A stretch of 64,000 nt of DNA from JBDWFY01 sp965275915 (lineage in GTDB: Bacteria; Pseudomonadota; Alphaproteobacteria; Rhizobiales; Stappiaceae), in contig CBDHYI010000006.1 of the NCBI GenBank assembly GCA_965275915.1, forward strand, positions 682,001 through 746,000. Direction: 5' to 3'. Numbering within the stretch: the first letter of the stretch is position 1; each line of letters begins with the position of its first letter. This document shows, one piece after another, positions 53,726 to 62,640 of the stretch. A program made the position numbers and the translations under genes. The notes under the pieces are model-generated. The model saw only the letters and a list, made by a program, of their open reading frames with translations, did not search any database and was not told where the DNA came from.

Positions 53726-53770
53726 TTGGATCGATGCATTTGACCGCGGTGATTTTGGTCGCTGATAAGA
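53713..53770. repeat. Solo R2 repeat end at a stop codon
   Basis: GAGCGAGTTGTGATTGGATC followed by GATGCATTTGACCGCGGTGA and TTTTGGTCGCTGATAAGA: the sequence aligns over about 58 bases with the reverse complement of the right end of the 305-bp element (51037-51094), with roughly 80 percent identity by eye. The right half is missing. Supplies the TGA of the upstream gene. Confidence 0.7.
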
Positions 53771-53829
53771 CGGAAAGGTGAAGGAAAGCGTCGGGCTTTC
53801 AAGTCTTTCCACGGTGTAAGAGACATGCT

Positions 53830-54405
53830 TTAGGTCAAGTCAGCCAGGATGGCTTCAATGACCTGCATGACCTCATTGGACTTCTTCTCGTTCAGCGCAT
53901 CGGCATGAGGAGATGCGAACCGCCCGCTGTCATTATCGAAATACCGGCCCGAGGCGTTTTGAAATTCATCGTCCAATGCGGCACGCGTCAGAATATCGGC
54001 TCAGATGCGCAGATCGTTGCCCGCCACGCCAAAGCCTTCCTTGACCATCTTGCTTCCAAGCAACGAACCGGGATTGACGGCGATAATTGCAGGGCCGTCG
54101 CTCAGCGTTTCAGCCATCACGCGGGACCACATCGTTATGGCCAGTTTGCTTTGTGCATACGCCTCCATGTCGGCGAGTTTTACTGTGCCTCTCATCGCAT
54201 CCGGATTGACCGATGCTTGTGCGGCTGAGGACAGGTTGACGACGCGCCCAGGCGGGCCCAGAAGCGGCAAAAGGCGCTGCGTCAGGAGATATGGTGCAAA
54301 CGTATTGACCACAAAGCGAACATCGAGCCCCTGTCCAAGCAGCATCCTGGCCGTTTCCAGGCCGATTCCGTCCGTTGATCCGGTAATGAATATCGTCTTT
54401 TTCAT
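53830..54405 (-). pseudogene. SDR pseudogene: internal deletion and nonsense codon
   Basis: The gene starts MKKTIFITGSTDGIGLETAR, a normal SDR cofactor motif, but after GQG it jumps directly to LDVRFVVNTFAPYLLTQRLL, so about 70-75 residues including the NNAG motif are missing in frame. The catalytic part (VVNLSSAAQASVN, AYAQSKLAITMWS) is kept. At 54001-54003 an in-frame TGA stands where relatives have glycine (GNDLRI-stop-ADILTRAA), and the frame then continues for 56 codons with a normal SDR tail (SGRYFDNDSGRFASPHADAL) to a TAA at 53830. Two independent lesions mean a dead gene. It overlaps the LLM remnant by four bases. Confidence 0.85.
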
Positions 54406-55163
54406 GCGTTGGTCTCCTCTGCCGGCAAACAGGGTAAAATCTCGTCCGACAGGTGTTTCAAAGTCTGTTCGGTATCGGCCCGATTGAAGCGCAGATTCAG
54501 CGCGATGTGATTGATGCCGATCGCTTCCTGCGATTTAAGATAGGCACGCAAAGCCCGCCGGCCGAGCCGCATACCGAGGTGAATGGGTCGGGGTTCGGTA
54601 TCCGGATCGTCAGCCAGATCGATGTAGAGAGGCTGCATGATCGGTTTTGCAGGCAAGCCGGCATCTTCCGTCCGCCGACGCCAGTCGCGGATAATTTTTT
54701 CCTGCAACAACGGGTCACGGGGGTAGATCATCCAGCCATCGCCATTACGGGCCAGCCAGTCGTCGTCCTGCTGGCTGCCGCCCGTTATCATAAGCGGCAA
54801 CTTCCCGCATAGGAGTTTGGGAAGCATATCCATCCCGCCATGCGGGCTGCCATAAACATTCCGGAACATGGGCGTCGGTTTAGCCATATGCCGAATATAG
54901 TCGAAACTTTCCCGAAACCGCTCGCCGCGATCCGCAAAGGAGAGGTTCATGGCCGGATATTCTTCCGGCCGGTCGCCCGAGGCGACACCCGGAATAAGCC
55001 GCCCGCCGGAGAGAACATCAACGCTTGCCGCGGCTTTGGCCACATGAGCCCGGTGGCGGAGCGGCAGAACGATGCTGCCGACACCAAGGGCGATCCGTTC
55101 AGTCTGACCGGCGAGACGCCTTCTCAACATCCCGCCGGGTGTCTGTTGCTCCGCGTCAGGCAA
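54402..55163 (-). pseudogene. Luciferase-like (LLM) flavin oxidoreductase, N-terminally truncated
   Basis: About 250 residues of an LLM-class flavin oxidoreductase. Homology starts abruptly at TERIALGVGSIVLPLRHR, continues with AASVDVLSGGRLIPGVASGD and runs to the normal C terminus (QEAIGINHIALNLRF). The first about 90 residues of the family, including the first beta strands of the barrel, are missing, and the frame has no ATG or good ribosome site at its start (TTG inside the end of the DUF1330 gene). A deletion probably joined the remainder to that gene. Product, if made, is unlikely to fold. Confidence 0.7.
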
Positions 55164-55458
55164 GGTCGTCCTTGCCTTCGATAAGAAAATGATGGCTGTT
55201 TGAGCCTTCTGTCCGCGCTTTCAGATGCGGCACGTACTCAGGATCGTTCATGAATGCATTGGCTGCTTCTTTTGAGGGCCATTGAATGACGATCCTCAGC
55301 GCGGCGTCTTCTCCCTCGGCTTCCAGCCGTTCGTGACTGGCGGTACGGGCAAGATACTTTCCACCATGTTTGGCAACGCGTGCATTGGCCGGACCGATAT
55401 AGGCCGGAATCCAATCTTCGGAGGTCGGGGTGACGGCGAGAACGGAATAATAGGTCAT
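55156..55458 (-). CDS. DUF1330-like protein
   Basis: A 100-residue protein of the DUF1330 family in the ferredoxin-like dimeric alpha/beta-barrel superfamily: YYSVLAVTPTSEDWIPAYIG, AKHGGKYLARTASHERLEAE and RIVIQWPSKEAANAFMNDPE are its usual segments. AGGAG lies about ten bases before the ATG. Its end overlaps the start of the truncated oxidoreductase by eight bases. Function unknown; it may once have served in the same pathway as the LLM protein. Confidence 0.8.
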   Translation of the reverse strand: MTYYSVLAVTPTSEDWIPAYIGPANARVAKHGGKYLARTASHERLEAEGEDAALRIVIQWPSKEAANAFMNDPEYVPHLKARTEGSNSHHFLIEGKDDLA

Positions 55459-55555
55459 TACGGACTGTCTCCTGAGAAATTCGCCTCGACATCCGAGGCT
55501 CAGGAGGCAATCTATTGATTATCTTTCAGATATGAATTCCGGGATTTTGAATTCA

Positions 55556-55574
55556 GTATTCCGATATTGAATAC
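55556..55574. promoter_or_regulatory. Palindrome upstream of DUF1330 gene
   Basis: GTATTC-N7-GAATAC, about 100 bases upstream of the minus-strand DUF1330 start, in a short AT-rich stretch that also contains two more GAATTC/GAAT-type strings. A possible operator; no regulator gene is next to it. Confidence 0.3.
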
Positions 55575-55693
55575 AATCTCGCCGCACACGCCGAGACGCG
55601 ATTGTCAGTCTCCCATCAACTGTCTGACATCCCGAACAGATCGGCATTCGACTTTAAATGTCTGCAAACCAAGCCAGGCAAGTTTTGAATGAT

Positions 55694-57176
55694 TTATCCG
55701 ACATGCCTCAAATCCGGAGCGTCCGCTTCCCCGGCGAGGAAGGCACGACCCCGCCCGCTCTCTTTGGCGCGATAGAGCGCTTCGTCAGCACTGCGGATAA
55801 CGGTCTTGGCCGTCAGGGCATCGTCCGGCCACCAGGCGACACCGATGCTGGCCCCGACCGAGGCTGATCCGCCTTCAAAGGCAATCGTCTCGCACACGCT
55901 TGCAATCATGGTGTCGCAGAGCATCAGAACCTTGTCCCGATCGAGACGGTCATGCAGGAGAATAATGAACTCATCACCGCCGATCCGTGCCGCTATTCCG
56001 GAGCTGCCGACTTTTGCAGCGATCCGGTCCGCGATCTCTTTAATCACTATATCCCCGGCCTGATGGCCAAAGGTGTCGTTCACCGCCTTGAACCGATCAA
56101 GATCCAGGCACAGGATGGCGCAGCGGTCCTGTTCGCCCTTTGATATGATGTTTTCAAGCTGCTGGTCGAAGTTAAACCGGTTGGGTAAACCGGTCAGCGC
56201 ATCGTGAAGCGCAAGGAAGCGGTTCTTCTCTTCACTTTCCTTCAGGGCTTTCAGTGCACTCCCGTATCTGTGAGCACCCCAGATCAGCGTTGAGCCGATA
56301 ATCAAAAGCATTCCTGCAACAAACGGAAGACCGTCCCTCCAGATCATGCGCGCAGGTGCCGAAGAGCGCCAATCCGCCTGGAATTCCATCTTGCCGTCTT
56401 TTCCATCAAGATACAGGAACTCGCGACCTCTTATATGGCCATCGACAACCGCCCCTTCAGCCGGGCCGATGCGGAAATCGGAGAGCTCCAATTTCGCGCC
56501 AATAGCTGCCAGCCATTGGGCGGTGAAGGGCTTAAAGGTCAAAAATGTTTGAGGCACCCCGTCCGGCAACACTTCCCGTTGGTCAGGAACAATTGCCTGA
56601 ACGATAACAATGCCCGGTTTACCTCCGAGTGAACGGATGCCCGAAACATAGAGCGGATGGTCGGCACTGACGGGATTATCAAGAATGCGATAGCCGCCCG
56701 GAACGGCTGTCCGACGGTGCATATACTTCTCTTGAGCTGCGGTTATCAGATCGGCGTGCTCGGTAACGGTCGGCGCCGCTGCATCCGGAGAGACAACAGT
56801 GTTGCGAAACACCGCGGCACGCGCCTCACCGTTTGTGCCCACAACCACTGACGTTTCAATTCCGAAATCGTTCCACAGCCAGTCGGCAATGTCCTCCTCG
56901 ACGAATTCGGTGCCGATCTTACCCCCGGAGCTCCGTAACCGCCTCATCATAATAGGAGATCTGTGCCTGATCCCGTCCCTGATTTTCGATAAGGCGCTGA
57001 ATCTCATTCCGGACCACGTGCTTTTCAAGATCGTACCGAACGACATCGGCGATCGTACCCGCGTGGTGCAGCATGAACAGATTGGTCACGGCAAAACCGG
57101 CAATCAAAACAGCGCAAACACCATAGATTGCACATTTCAGCTTTATTGAGTTCGTAGGCTTCCCCAGCTTCGCCAC
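55694..57176 (-). pseudogene. CHASE4-like/GGDEF diguanylate cyclase, frameshifted
   Basis: Two overlapping frames together make one gene. The first (57176 to about 56927) has a GTG start with GGGGAG upstream, a membrane helix (CAIYGVCAVLIAGFAVTNLF) and the start of a periplasmic sensor domain; it ends EAVTELRG-stop. The second continues GGKIGTEFVEEDIADWLWND with the rest of the CHASE4-like sensor, a second helix (FVAGMLLIIGSTLIWGAH) and a GGDEF domain with intact RIGGDEFIILL. Removing one base from the run of five C at 56922-56926 restores a single frame. The run suggests a sequencing error, a true mutation or phase variation. If repaired, it would make cyclic di-GMP. Confidence 0.85.
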
Positions 57177-57723
57177 GGCGAAATTCTCCCCTCATCCAGG
57201 GAGATCCTAAGCAAAGTGATTGAACATAGGCCTAAAGAACCTGGTTTCCAGGGACTTAACAAAAGGGAAGAGCATTCCAAGAATTAAACAGAAAAAGCAT
57301 TCCGATCGCACGTTGAACTCAAAAAAAGCCCCGCAAGACTGCGGGGCAAGTCAGGCAAGAAAATGGAAGCGCGTAATACTCAAAACAAGAAAACGCCGAC
57401 TCCCGCTTCAATAGAGCAATGAAGCCCCTGAAATATCGACCGTTTGGCGTGCTTTGTCTGTTCGCCAGGTCACAGTTTTCAGGTTGAAACACCGGGACTG
57501 GCCGCTGAATGTGAACCACTTCACGAAAACCGATCCCACAACCATTTGCAGCGAGACCCCAAAACAGCCTGATTTCTTCCTTCAATTGGGTGATAATACG
57601 GTCTGAAAGTGATTCAGTAGCGGACGTGATACTCGGAACCATTTCAAGAAAATGGGATAAGACGGCATCGAAACTGCGACGACCACGACTGATCATTCCC
57701 CGCCGGAAGAACCGGCGCGCGCG
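57177..57723. other. Gene-free region with an orphan terminator
   Basis: About 550 bases upstream of the iron-type permease. A strong minus-strand terminator lies at 57321-57347, but no recognisable gene ends there. The minus-strand open frame crossing the region is low-complexity in its first half and is antisense to the permease gene. A small RNA or an unrecognised small gene is possible. Confidence 0.4.
57321..57347 (-). terminator. Rho-independent terminator on the minus strand
   Basis: Perfect 8-bp stem (GCCCCGCA at 57328-57335, its complement at 57340-57347), four-base loop, and seven T on the minus strand after the stem. A strong terminator for leftward transcription from 57350 upward, where no annotated gene ends. 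Confidence 0.88.
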
Positions 57724-59886
57724 TTGCCCGCCCGGCAGGGAATTGTTTTTCCGGTCTGTCTTGGTTGTGTCGGATTTTTCCTTCTTCCCTGGTATGGCAC
57801 TGAGGGCGGATTCTTTTCCTTCGGGTGGCTGAACCCTGACTACCCTTGGCATGGCGATGCGCCGCCGGCTTTTTTCTTGCTGCTGACCGGTAAAAGCGGA
57901 TGGCTGGGGCCGGTTGTCGCACTGCTTCTTCTGCCTCTGTCCGGACTGTTGCCTGGACAATCCGCTCACTCCCGGGCTGTCCTTTTGGTCGCCGCCGGCT
58001 CGGTCGGTCTGTTGTATTTGGCGGCGCAGGGGCTTCTTCTTGGCAGTGACGGCTGGCAGGTTGACTGGCTTGCCGGACTGACCGAAGCGAGCGATATCCG
58101 CCAGGGCAGTATGGGAACCGGTGCTTTTGCTGCCGCGGTTGCCTTTATCCTCCTGTTGACCGGCGGAATGGCGCAGCGCGGTTTTGCCGGCGGCGACGGA
58201 TTTGTGTCAGGCGCGACCGGCTTTCTCGCAGCCGGCATTCTGGTGTTCGTGTTTTATCCCCTCACCGGTTTGTTTGTCGCAGCCGCTGATACGCTGACCC
58301 GGATCGCCGATGAAGCCGATTTCTGGAGTTTGGCCTGTTTTAGCGCCAGCGGGCCTTGTGGTGCGGCCTGGAATTCTCTCATTCTCGCCGTTTCCGTCGG
58401 TCTGATGACGGTCCTGTTTGGACTTATTCTGGCTCTGACAGTCACCCGGACCGATTTTGACGCAAAAAGTTGGTTGCTGACCTCGCTAGAATTGCAATCG
58501 CTTTTACCGCCATTTCTCAGCGGGCTGGCTCTTCTGCTGCTGTTTGGTCTGTCCGGCACGCTCAATCAATATATTTCCGGCCTGTTCGAAACGCAGCCCA
58601 AGGACTGGATTATCGGGTTTCCCGGTCTGCTCATCGCCCAGACCATCGCTTTCCTTCCGCTATCCTTCTTCCTGATTGGCGGCAGACTGGCCGCGCTGTC
58701 TCAGGCGCTCGACCGGTCCGCGGAGACACTTGGCGCCAGTTCGCTTCAGGCCTTGCGAACGATCACGATGCCGCTGATGCGACAGACATTGGGTCTGGCC
58801 TTCCTTATCAGCGCACTTCAGAGCCTGGCCGATCTCGGCAACCCGCTGATTCTGGCCGGATCGTTCAATGTGTTGTCACTGGAAATCTACCGCGTTGCCT
58901 TAGGTCCCGAAAGCGAGCCGGGGCGAGCGGCTGTTGCAGCGCTCATTCTGTTTCTGCCGGCTCTTGCCGGCTTCTGGGTCTTCCGTCCTGACCATGCCCT
59001 GACTGGAATTGGCGAGGGGTCCGGCAGCTATGCGTTCAAACCATCCTGGAAACTGCCGACAGGCCTCGTCCGGCTTTTTTGCATAACCGCGGTCTTCTGG
59101 CTCATCTTCTCCGCTCTGATACCGGCAACGCTGTTTGCGAGCGGATTTATCGACGTAAAGAACAGCGTCGCTCCAACGGTCGGACACTATGTGGCCGCGT
59201 TCTCATTGACTCTTCAGGAAAACGGGATTGTCGCCAACGGATATGCCTGGCCCTCGCTCTTCAAAACGGTAGCGATATCTCTCGTCGCTTCATCCTTCGC
59301 CACGGTTCTGGGCTTCCTGATCGCATATCTTCTCCTTTGCGGAAAACTCACATCAACAAAAGTTGCCTCATCCGGTTTGACCCTGGTCTTCGCTGTCCCC
59401 GGTGTGACGCTTGGTGTGGCCTTTGTTTATGGCTTTGATGCGCCGCCAATTGATCTTGCCCGCACCCAACTCATTCTCGTCACCGGTCTCACCATCCTCA
59501 CAGTGCCTGTTGCGGTGCGATGTGGAGCCGCCGCCCTGTCACAGACCGATGCCCACATCTCCGACACACTCGCAGCCATGGGCGCAGGATCCTTCCTTTT
59601 ATTCTGGCAGATCACGTTTTACGCCTTAAGTCCGGCAGTTTGGATGACCCTGATCCATTGTTTCATCCGCGCGGCAGCCGCACTGACAATCATATTGTTT
59701 CTGGCACGTCGTGATGGCGAGATGGCAACAACCGTCATCATGGGTCAGATTGAGAACCAGGACTATGCTGCAGCTGCGGCTTACGCATCCGTCCTCATTA
59801 TTCTCTTGTCAGGAATCTCAGTGGTTTCCTATCTTATCAGAGGCAAACGGATTCGCCGCACCGTCCCGGCGCCGGTACTGACATGA
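57724..59886 (+). CDS. Iron-type ABC transporter permease (FbpB/AfuB-like)
   Basis: A 720-residue inner-membrane protein with about sixteen hydrophobic segments and two binding-protein-type permease domains. The EAA loops are RSAETLGASSLQALRTITMP in the first half and HISDTLAAMGAGSFLLFWQI in the second. An N-terminal extension of about 200 residues with extra helices, beginning FVCLGCVGFFLLPWYGTEGG-like, is typical of alphaproteobacterial ferric-iron permeases. The start is TTG with no good ribosome site and is uncertain. No binding-protein gene is present nearby, which is unusual. Its last bases overlap the ATPase gene as ATGA. Confidence 0.8.
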   Translation: MPARQGIVFPVCLGCVGFFLLPWYGTEGGFFSFGWLNPDYPWHGDAPPAFFLLLTGKSGWLGPVVALLLLPLSGLLPGQSAHSRAVLLVAAGSVGLLYLAAQGLLLGSDGWQVDWLAGLTEASDIRQGSMGTGAFAAAVAFILLLTGGMAQRGFAGGDGFVSGATGFLAAGILVFVFYPLTGLFVAAADTLTRIADEADFWSLACFSASGPCGAAWNSLILAVSVGLMTVLFGLILALTVTRTDFDAKSWLLTSLELQSLLPPFLSGLALLLLFGLSGTLNQYISGLFETQPKDWIIGFPGLLIAQTIAFLPLSFFLIGGRLAALSQALDRSAETLGASSLQALRTITMPLMRQTLGLAFLISALQSLADLGNPLILAGSFNVLSLEIYRVALGPESEPGRAAVAALILFLPALAGFWVFRPDHALTGIGEGSGSYAFKPSWKLPTGLVRLFCITAVFWLIFSALIPATLFASGFIDVKNSVAPTVGHYVAAFSLTLQENGIVANGYAWPSLFKTVAISLVASSFATVLGFLIAYLLLCGKLTSTKVASSGLTLVFAVPGVTLGVAFVYGFDAPPIDLARTQLILVTGLTILTVPVAVRCGAAALSQTDAHISDTLAAMGAGSFLLFWQITFYALSPAVWMTLIHCFIRAAAALTIILFLARRDGEMATTVIMGQIENQDYAAAAAYASVLIILLSGISVVSYLIRGKRIRRTVPAPVLT

Positions 59887-60983
59887 CGAGACACGAGCGC
59901 ATGAAAATGGAGGTCAAGGCCGAGGACAAACTCTTTCTGAAAGTGACAGATCTGTCCGCAATGTTCATGACGCAGGCCGGCGCGATCGATAAATTTTCGC
60001 TGGAACTGAAGGCAGGCACCCTGACGACATTGCTTGGGTCGCCGGAGGCGGGAAAGTCCACAATCCTGCGCATCCTTGCCGGACTCGACCGGCCAACCTC
60101 CGGAACAATTCAACTGGGCGATACGGAAATTTCCGAGTTGCCGGTTCCTGAGCGCAGGGTTTCCCTCGTGTTTCATGGCGACATGCTGTTTCCTCACATG
60201 ACCGTCCGCCAGAATGTTGCGTTTGGCCTGAAGTTCGCCGGGCGCCTCAAAAAGAGTGACAAGCTCGAAAAAACCGATCACGCTCTGAAACGTGTCGGTC
60301 TTGTAGGATCAGGCGATATCAAACCCGACGCGCTGACCGACATTCAGTATCGCCGCGCCCTCATCGCCCGCGCACTTGCCCCCGACCCAAAGCTTCTGCT
60401 GCTCGAAGAACCGCTTTCGGATCTGAAGGCTCCGTCAAGACGGCAGCTTCGGGAAGACATCCGGCGTGTCGGCGCTGAGCTCGATCTGACCATTCTGTGC
60501 GCGACAACGGATCCGGAACAGGCTCTTACTCTGTCCGATCAGATCGTTGTTCTGCGCAAAGGCGCCGTGATGCAGACCGGAACACCTCGCGCGCTCTATG
60601 ATCTGCCGAACAACTGCTTCGTTGCAGAATATGTCAGTAACTCCAACATTTTCGATTGTGAAATCACCAATATTTCCAAAGGCGAAGCATATATCCGGAT
60701 CAAGGACATGAAACTGATCCTGCCGGATCGGGGGCTGTCGATCGGATCGGCGCGACTGGCCGTAAAACCAAATCGCATCATACTTGCTCCGGTGGGTGTG
60801 CCCGGCGCATTATCCGGCAATCTGACTGAGGTGACCTACGCAGGCAATCATATGGAATATGCCATCGAAACAACTGAGGGCGATATCTTCGCGGTCAGCG
60901 CCGATATCAACGCCCCTTATCGGACCGGAGAAACGGTAAGCATCACATTTGGGGTGTCAGGGACGGTGCTGCTGCCCGAATGA
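59883..60983 (+). CDS. FbpC-like ABC ATPase with altered catalytic motifs
   Basis: A 366-residue ATPase partnered with the permease (four-base overlap). Walker A is intact (GSPEAGKST at 52-60), and catalytic Glu176 is present, but the Walker B aspartate is Glu175 (LLLLEEP), the signature is LTDIQ (151-155) instead of LSGGQ, the Q-loop glutamine is His98 (VFHGDMLFPH), and the H-loop histidine is threonine near 209 (ATTDPEQA). A C-terminal TOBE-like region (about 250-360) is normal. ATP binding is plausible; hydrolysis and signature-loop contacts are doubtful. Convergent with and overlapping the phosphatase gene by 41 bases. Confidence 0.78.
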   Translation: MTRHERMKMEVKAEDKLFLKVTDLSAMFMTQAGAIDKFSLELKAGTLTTLLGSPEAGKSTILRILAGLDRPTSGTIQLGDTEISELPVPERRVSLVFHGDMLFPHMTVRQNVAFGLKFAGRLKKSDKLEKTDHALKRVGLVGSGDIKPDALTDIQYRRALIARALAPDPKLLLLEEPLSDLKAPSRRQLREDIRRVGAELDLTILCATTDPEQALTLSDQIVVLRKGAVMQTGTPRALYDLPNNCFVAEYVSNSNIFDCEITNISKGEAYIRIKDMKLILPDRGLSIGSARLAVKPNRIILAPVGVPGALSGNLTEVTYAGNHMEYAIETTEGDIFAVSADINAPYRTGETVSITFGVSGTVLLPE

Positions 60984-61773
60984 GGGCTTCATCACCCAGT
61001 TCGAGCATTGCCTCATAAACGCCGGGCGTTCCGGCAATTGCACGTGTCAGGCCCGTCAGCGCATTTTCCTTATCGATCGGGAAGATCCGTCCACCCGCCT
61101 CCTCAATCATCAAAAGACCGCCAAGGCAGTCCCAGGCGTTCATATTTTCCTCGTGGTAGCCGATCAGTCGGCCATCGGCGACGAAAGCGAGCATCAGCGC
61201 GCCGGACTGGTTGCGGTAGAACATGCCGCGTTGCTCCAGCAACAGATCAATGAAGGTTACGGGCACGCTGGAATGGTGACGCGGCGAGGTGCCGACACCG
61301 ATTGATCCCACTGACAAATCGGTGGAGGCGGAGACCTGCATTTTCTCGCCGTTCAGGTAAGCCCCCTGGCCGCGGCGCGCCGTAAATGTCTCGTTCGAAT
61401 TGGGGTTGTGGATCACAGCGAAGTTTGCAACACCGTCAACACATCCGGTAATCACAACACACCAGTCCAGGATGCCGGTGACGAAATTGGCCGTGCCGTC
61501 TATCGGATCGATCACCCAGCAAATGTCGTTCCCGCCCTGCTGCAGGCCGTCTTCTTCACCAAGAATACCGTCGTCCGGAAACGCTGAAGTGATGCCGCTC
61601 CGGATCTGCTTTTCGACAGCCCGATCGGCAACAGTGACAAAATCCTGCGCGCCCTTGTTTTCGATTTGCAGTTGCTTCCGCTTCTGGAAGAAGTCGAGCG
61701 CCGTCGCGCCGGCCTCGCGGGCAAGTTTTTCGGCCAACTCGAAACGGGCAGTCAGATCAGGATCTTGTAACAT
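60943..61773 (-). CDS. Inositol-monophosphatase family protein
   Basis: A 276-residue IMPase-like phosphatase. Metal-binding motif A is seen in ILGEEDG and WVIDPIDGTANFVTGILDWC (D-P-I-D-G-T), motif B in AWDCLGGLLMIEEAGGRIF. Complete and normal in length. Such enzymes act on inositol-, fructose- or 3'-phosphoadenosine phosphates; the actual substrate here is unknown. GGAAA lies seven bases before the ATG. Converges on the iron ATPase gene. Confidence 0.88.
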   Translation of the reverse strand: MLQDPDLTARFELAEKLAREAGATALDFFQKRKQLQIENKGAQDFVTVADRAVEKQIRSGITSAFPDDGILGEEDGLQQGGNDICWVIDPIDGTANFVTGILDWCVVITGCVDGVANFAVIHNPNSNETFTARRGQGAYLNGEKMQVSASTDLSVGSIGVGTSPRHHSSVPVTFIDLLLEQRGMFYRNQSGALMLAFVADGRLIGYHEENMNAWDCLGGLLMIEEAGGRIFPIDKENALTGLTRAIAGTPGVYEAMLELGDEALIRAAAPSLTPQM

Positions 61774-61981
61774 CGGATTTCCAGTATTGTGTAACAGAGA
61801 AGGAGCTGCGCCATGTAGCCCGTTAAAGGTTCTGGCTCATGAAGTACGAAATGATGTGAGAGATTCGCCTATGGGAGGGCGACAAGATGACATAGCCTTA
61901 AGAAAGATCAATGTCGCTTTTTGAAATTCGATTAAAAACACGCCCGGCACCGTATCATCGCCTGCGACGAAAAGTTGAGCA

Positions 61982-62569
61982 ATGCGCTTTATCGAAAGAT
62001 ATCTCAATGTGCGAATGCTGCTGCAGTTCTTCCCGGCTGTGGTATTTTTTACAGCCAATTACGGCTGGGGCCTTATGGCCGCGACCGCAGCCGTCATGAT
62101 CGCGACGGTCATTGCCGTCGGGGTCGGCCTGGCCCTGGAGGGGCGCGTTCCCATGCTCGCCTGCGTGACGCTTGCTCTCGTTCTTCTTCTGGGGGGCGCA
62201 AGTCTTTTCTTCAATGACGAATTCTTCATCAAGATAAAAGCGACTGTCGGCAATTGCCTGTTTGCGGCAGCTCTGGGACTTGGTCTCCTGTTCAGACCGC
62301 CTTTGCTTGCCCAGGCACTTGAGAGTCAGGTCTCTCTGACAACAGCCGGCTGGCGTGTTTTGACGCTGTGCTGGATATCGTTCGCCCTCCTGCTGGCCAT
62401 TTTAAACGAAATCGTCTGGCGCACCATGGACACTGACAGTTGGGTTGCCTTTAAGACGCTGATGGATCCGCTTGCCATTGTCGGCTACGTCGCCCTGACC
62501 CGGTTCATTGCTCCCCACTACTGGCAGGAGGAACCGGAGCCGGCAATTCACGGCGCCGGAAACGAGTAA
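61982..62569 (+). CDS. YciB/IspZ-like inner-membrane protein
   Basis: A 195-residue protein with about five membrane helices. The segment FFNDEFFIKIKATVGNCLFA and the following AALGLGLLFRPPLL, and especially GWRVLTLCWISFALLLAILN with EIVWRTMDTDSWVAFK, match the septation-protein A (YciB) family. The ribosome site is weak. A distant copy and not necessarily the main cell-division gene. Divergent from the phosphatase gene across about 210 bases. Confidence 0.8.
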   Translation: MRFIERYLNVRMLLQFFPAVVFFTANYGWGLMAATAAVMIATVIAVGVGLALEGRVPMLACVTLALVLLLGGASLFFNDEFFIKIKATVGNCLFAAALGLGLLFRPPLLAQALESQVSLTTAGWRVLTLCWISFALLLAILNEIVWRTMDTDSWVAFKTLMDPLAIVGYVALTRFIAPHYWQEEPEPAIHGAGNE

Positions 62570-62640
62570 GCAGCGAATACCTGTTCAGGAAACCGCTGCC
62601 TGCGCTGTTTGCATGTGAGGCCATAGTGTCAGGAAAAGCC

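Noticed and set aside
54001..54003. TGA read as selenocysteine
   Set aside because: Relatives have glycine there, no SECIS-like hairpin is evident, and the gene has a second lesion, so a nonsense mutation is simpler.
57319..57969. Minus-strand open frame ending in the terminator at 57321
   Set aside because: Its upstream part is antisense to the permease gene, it has no good start and no family resemblance. The terminator itself is kept as an open question.
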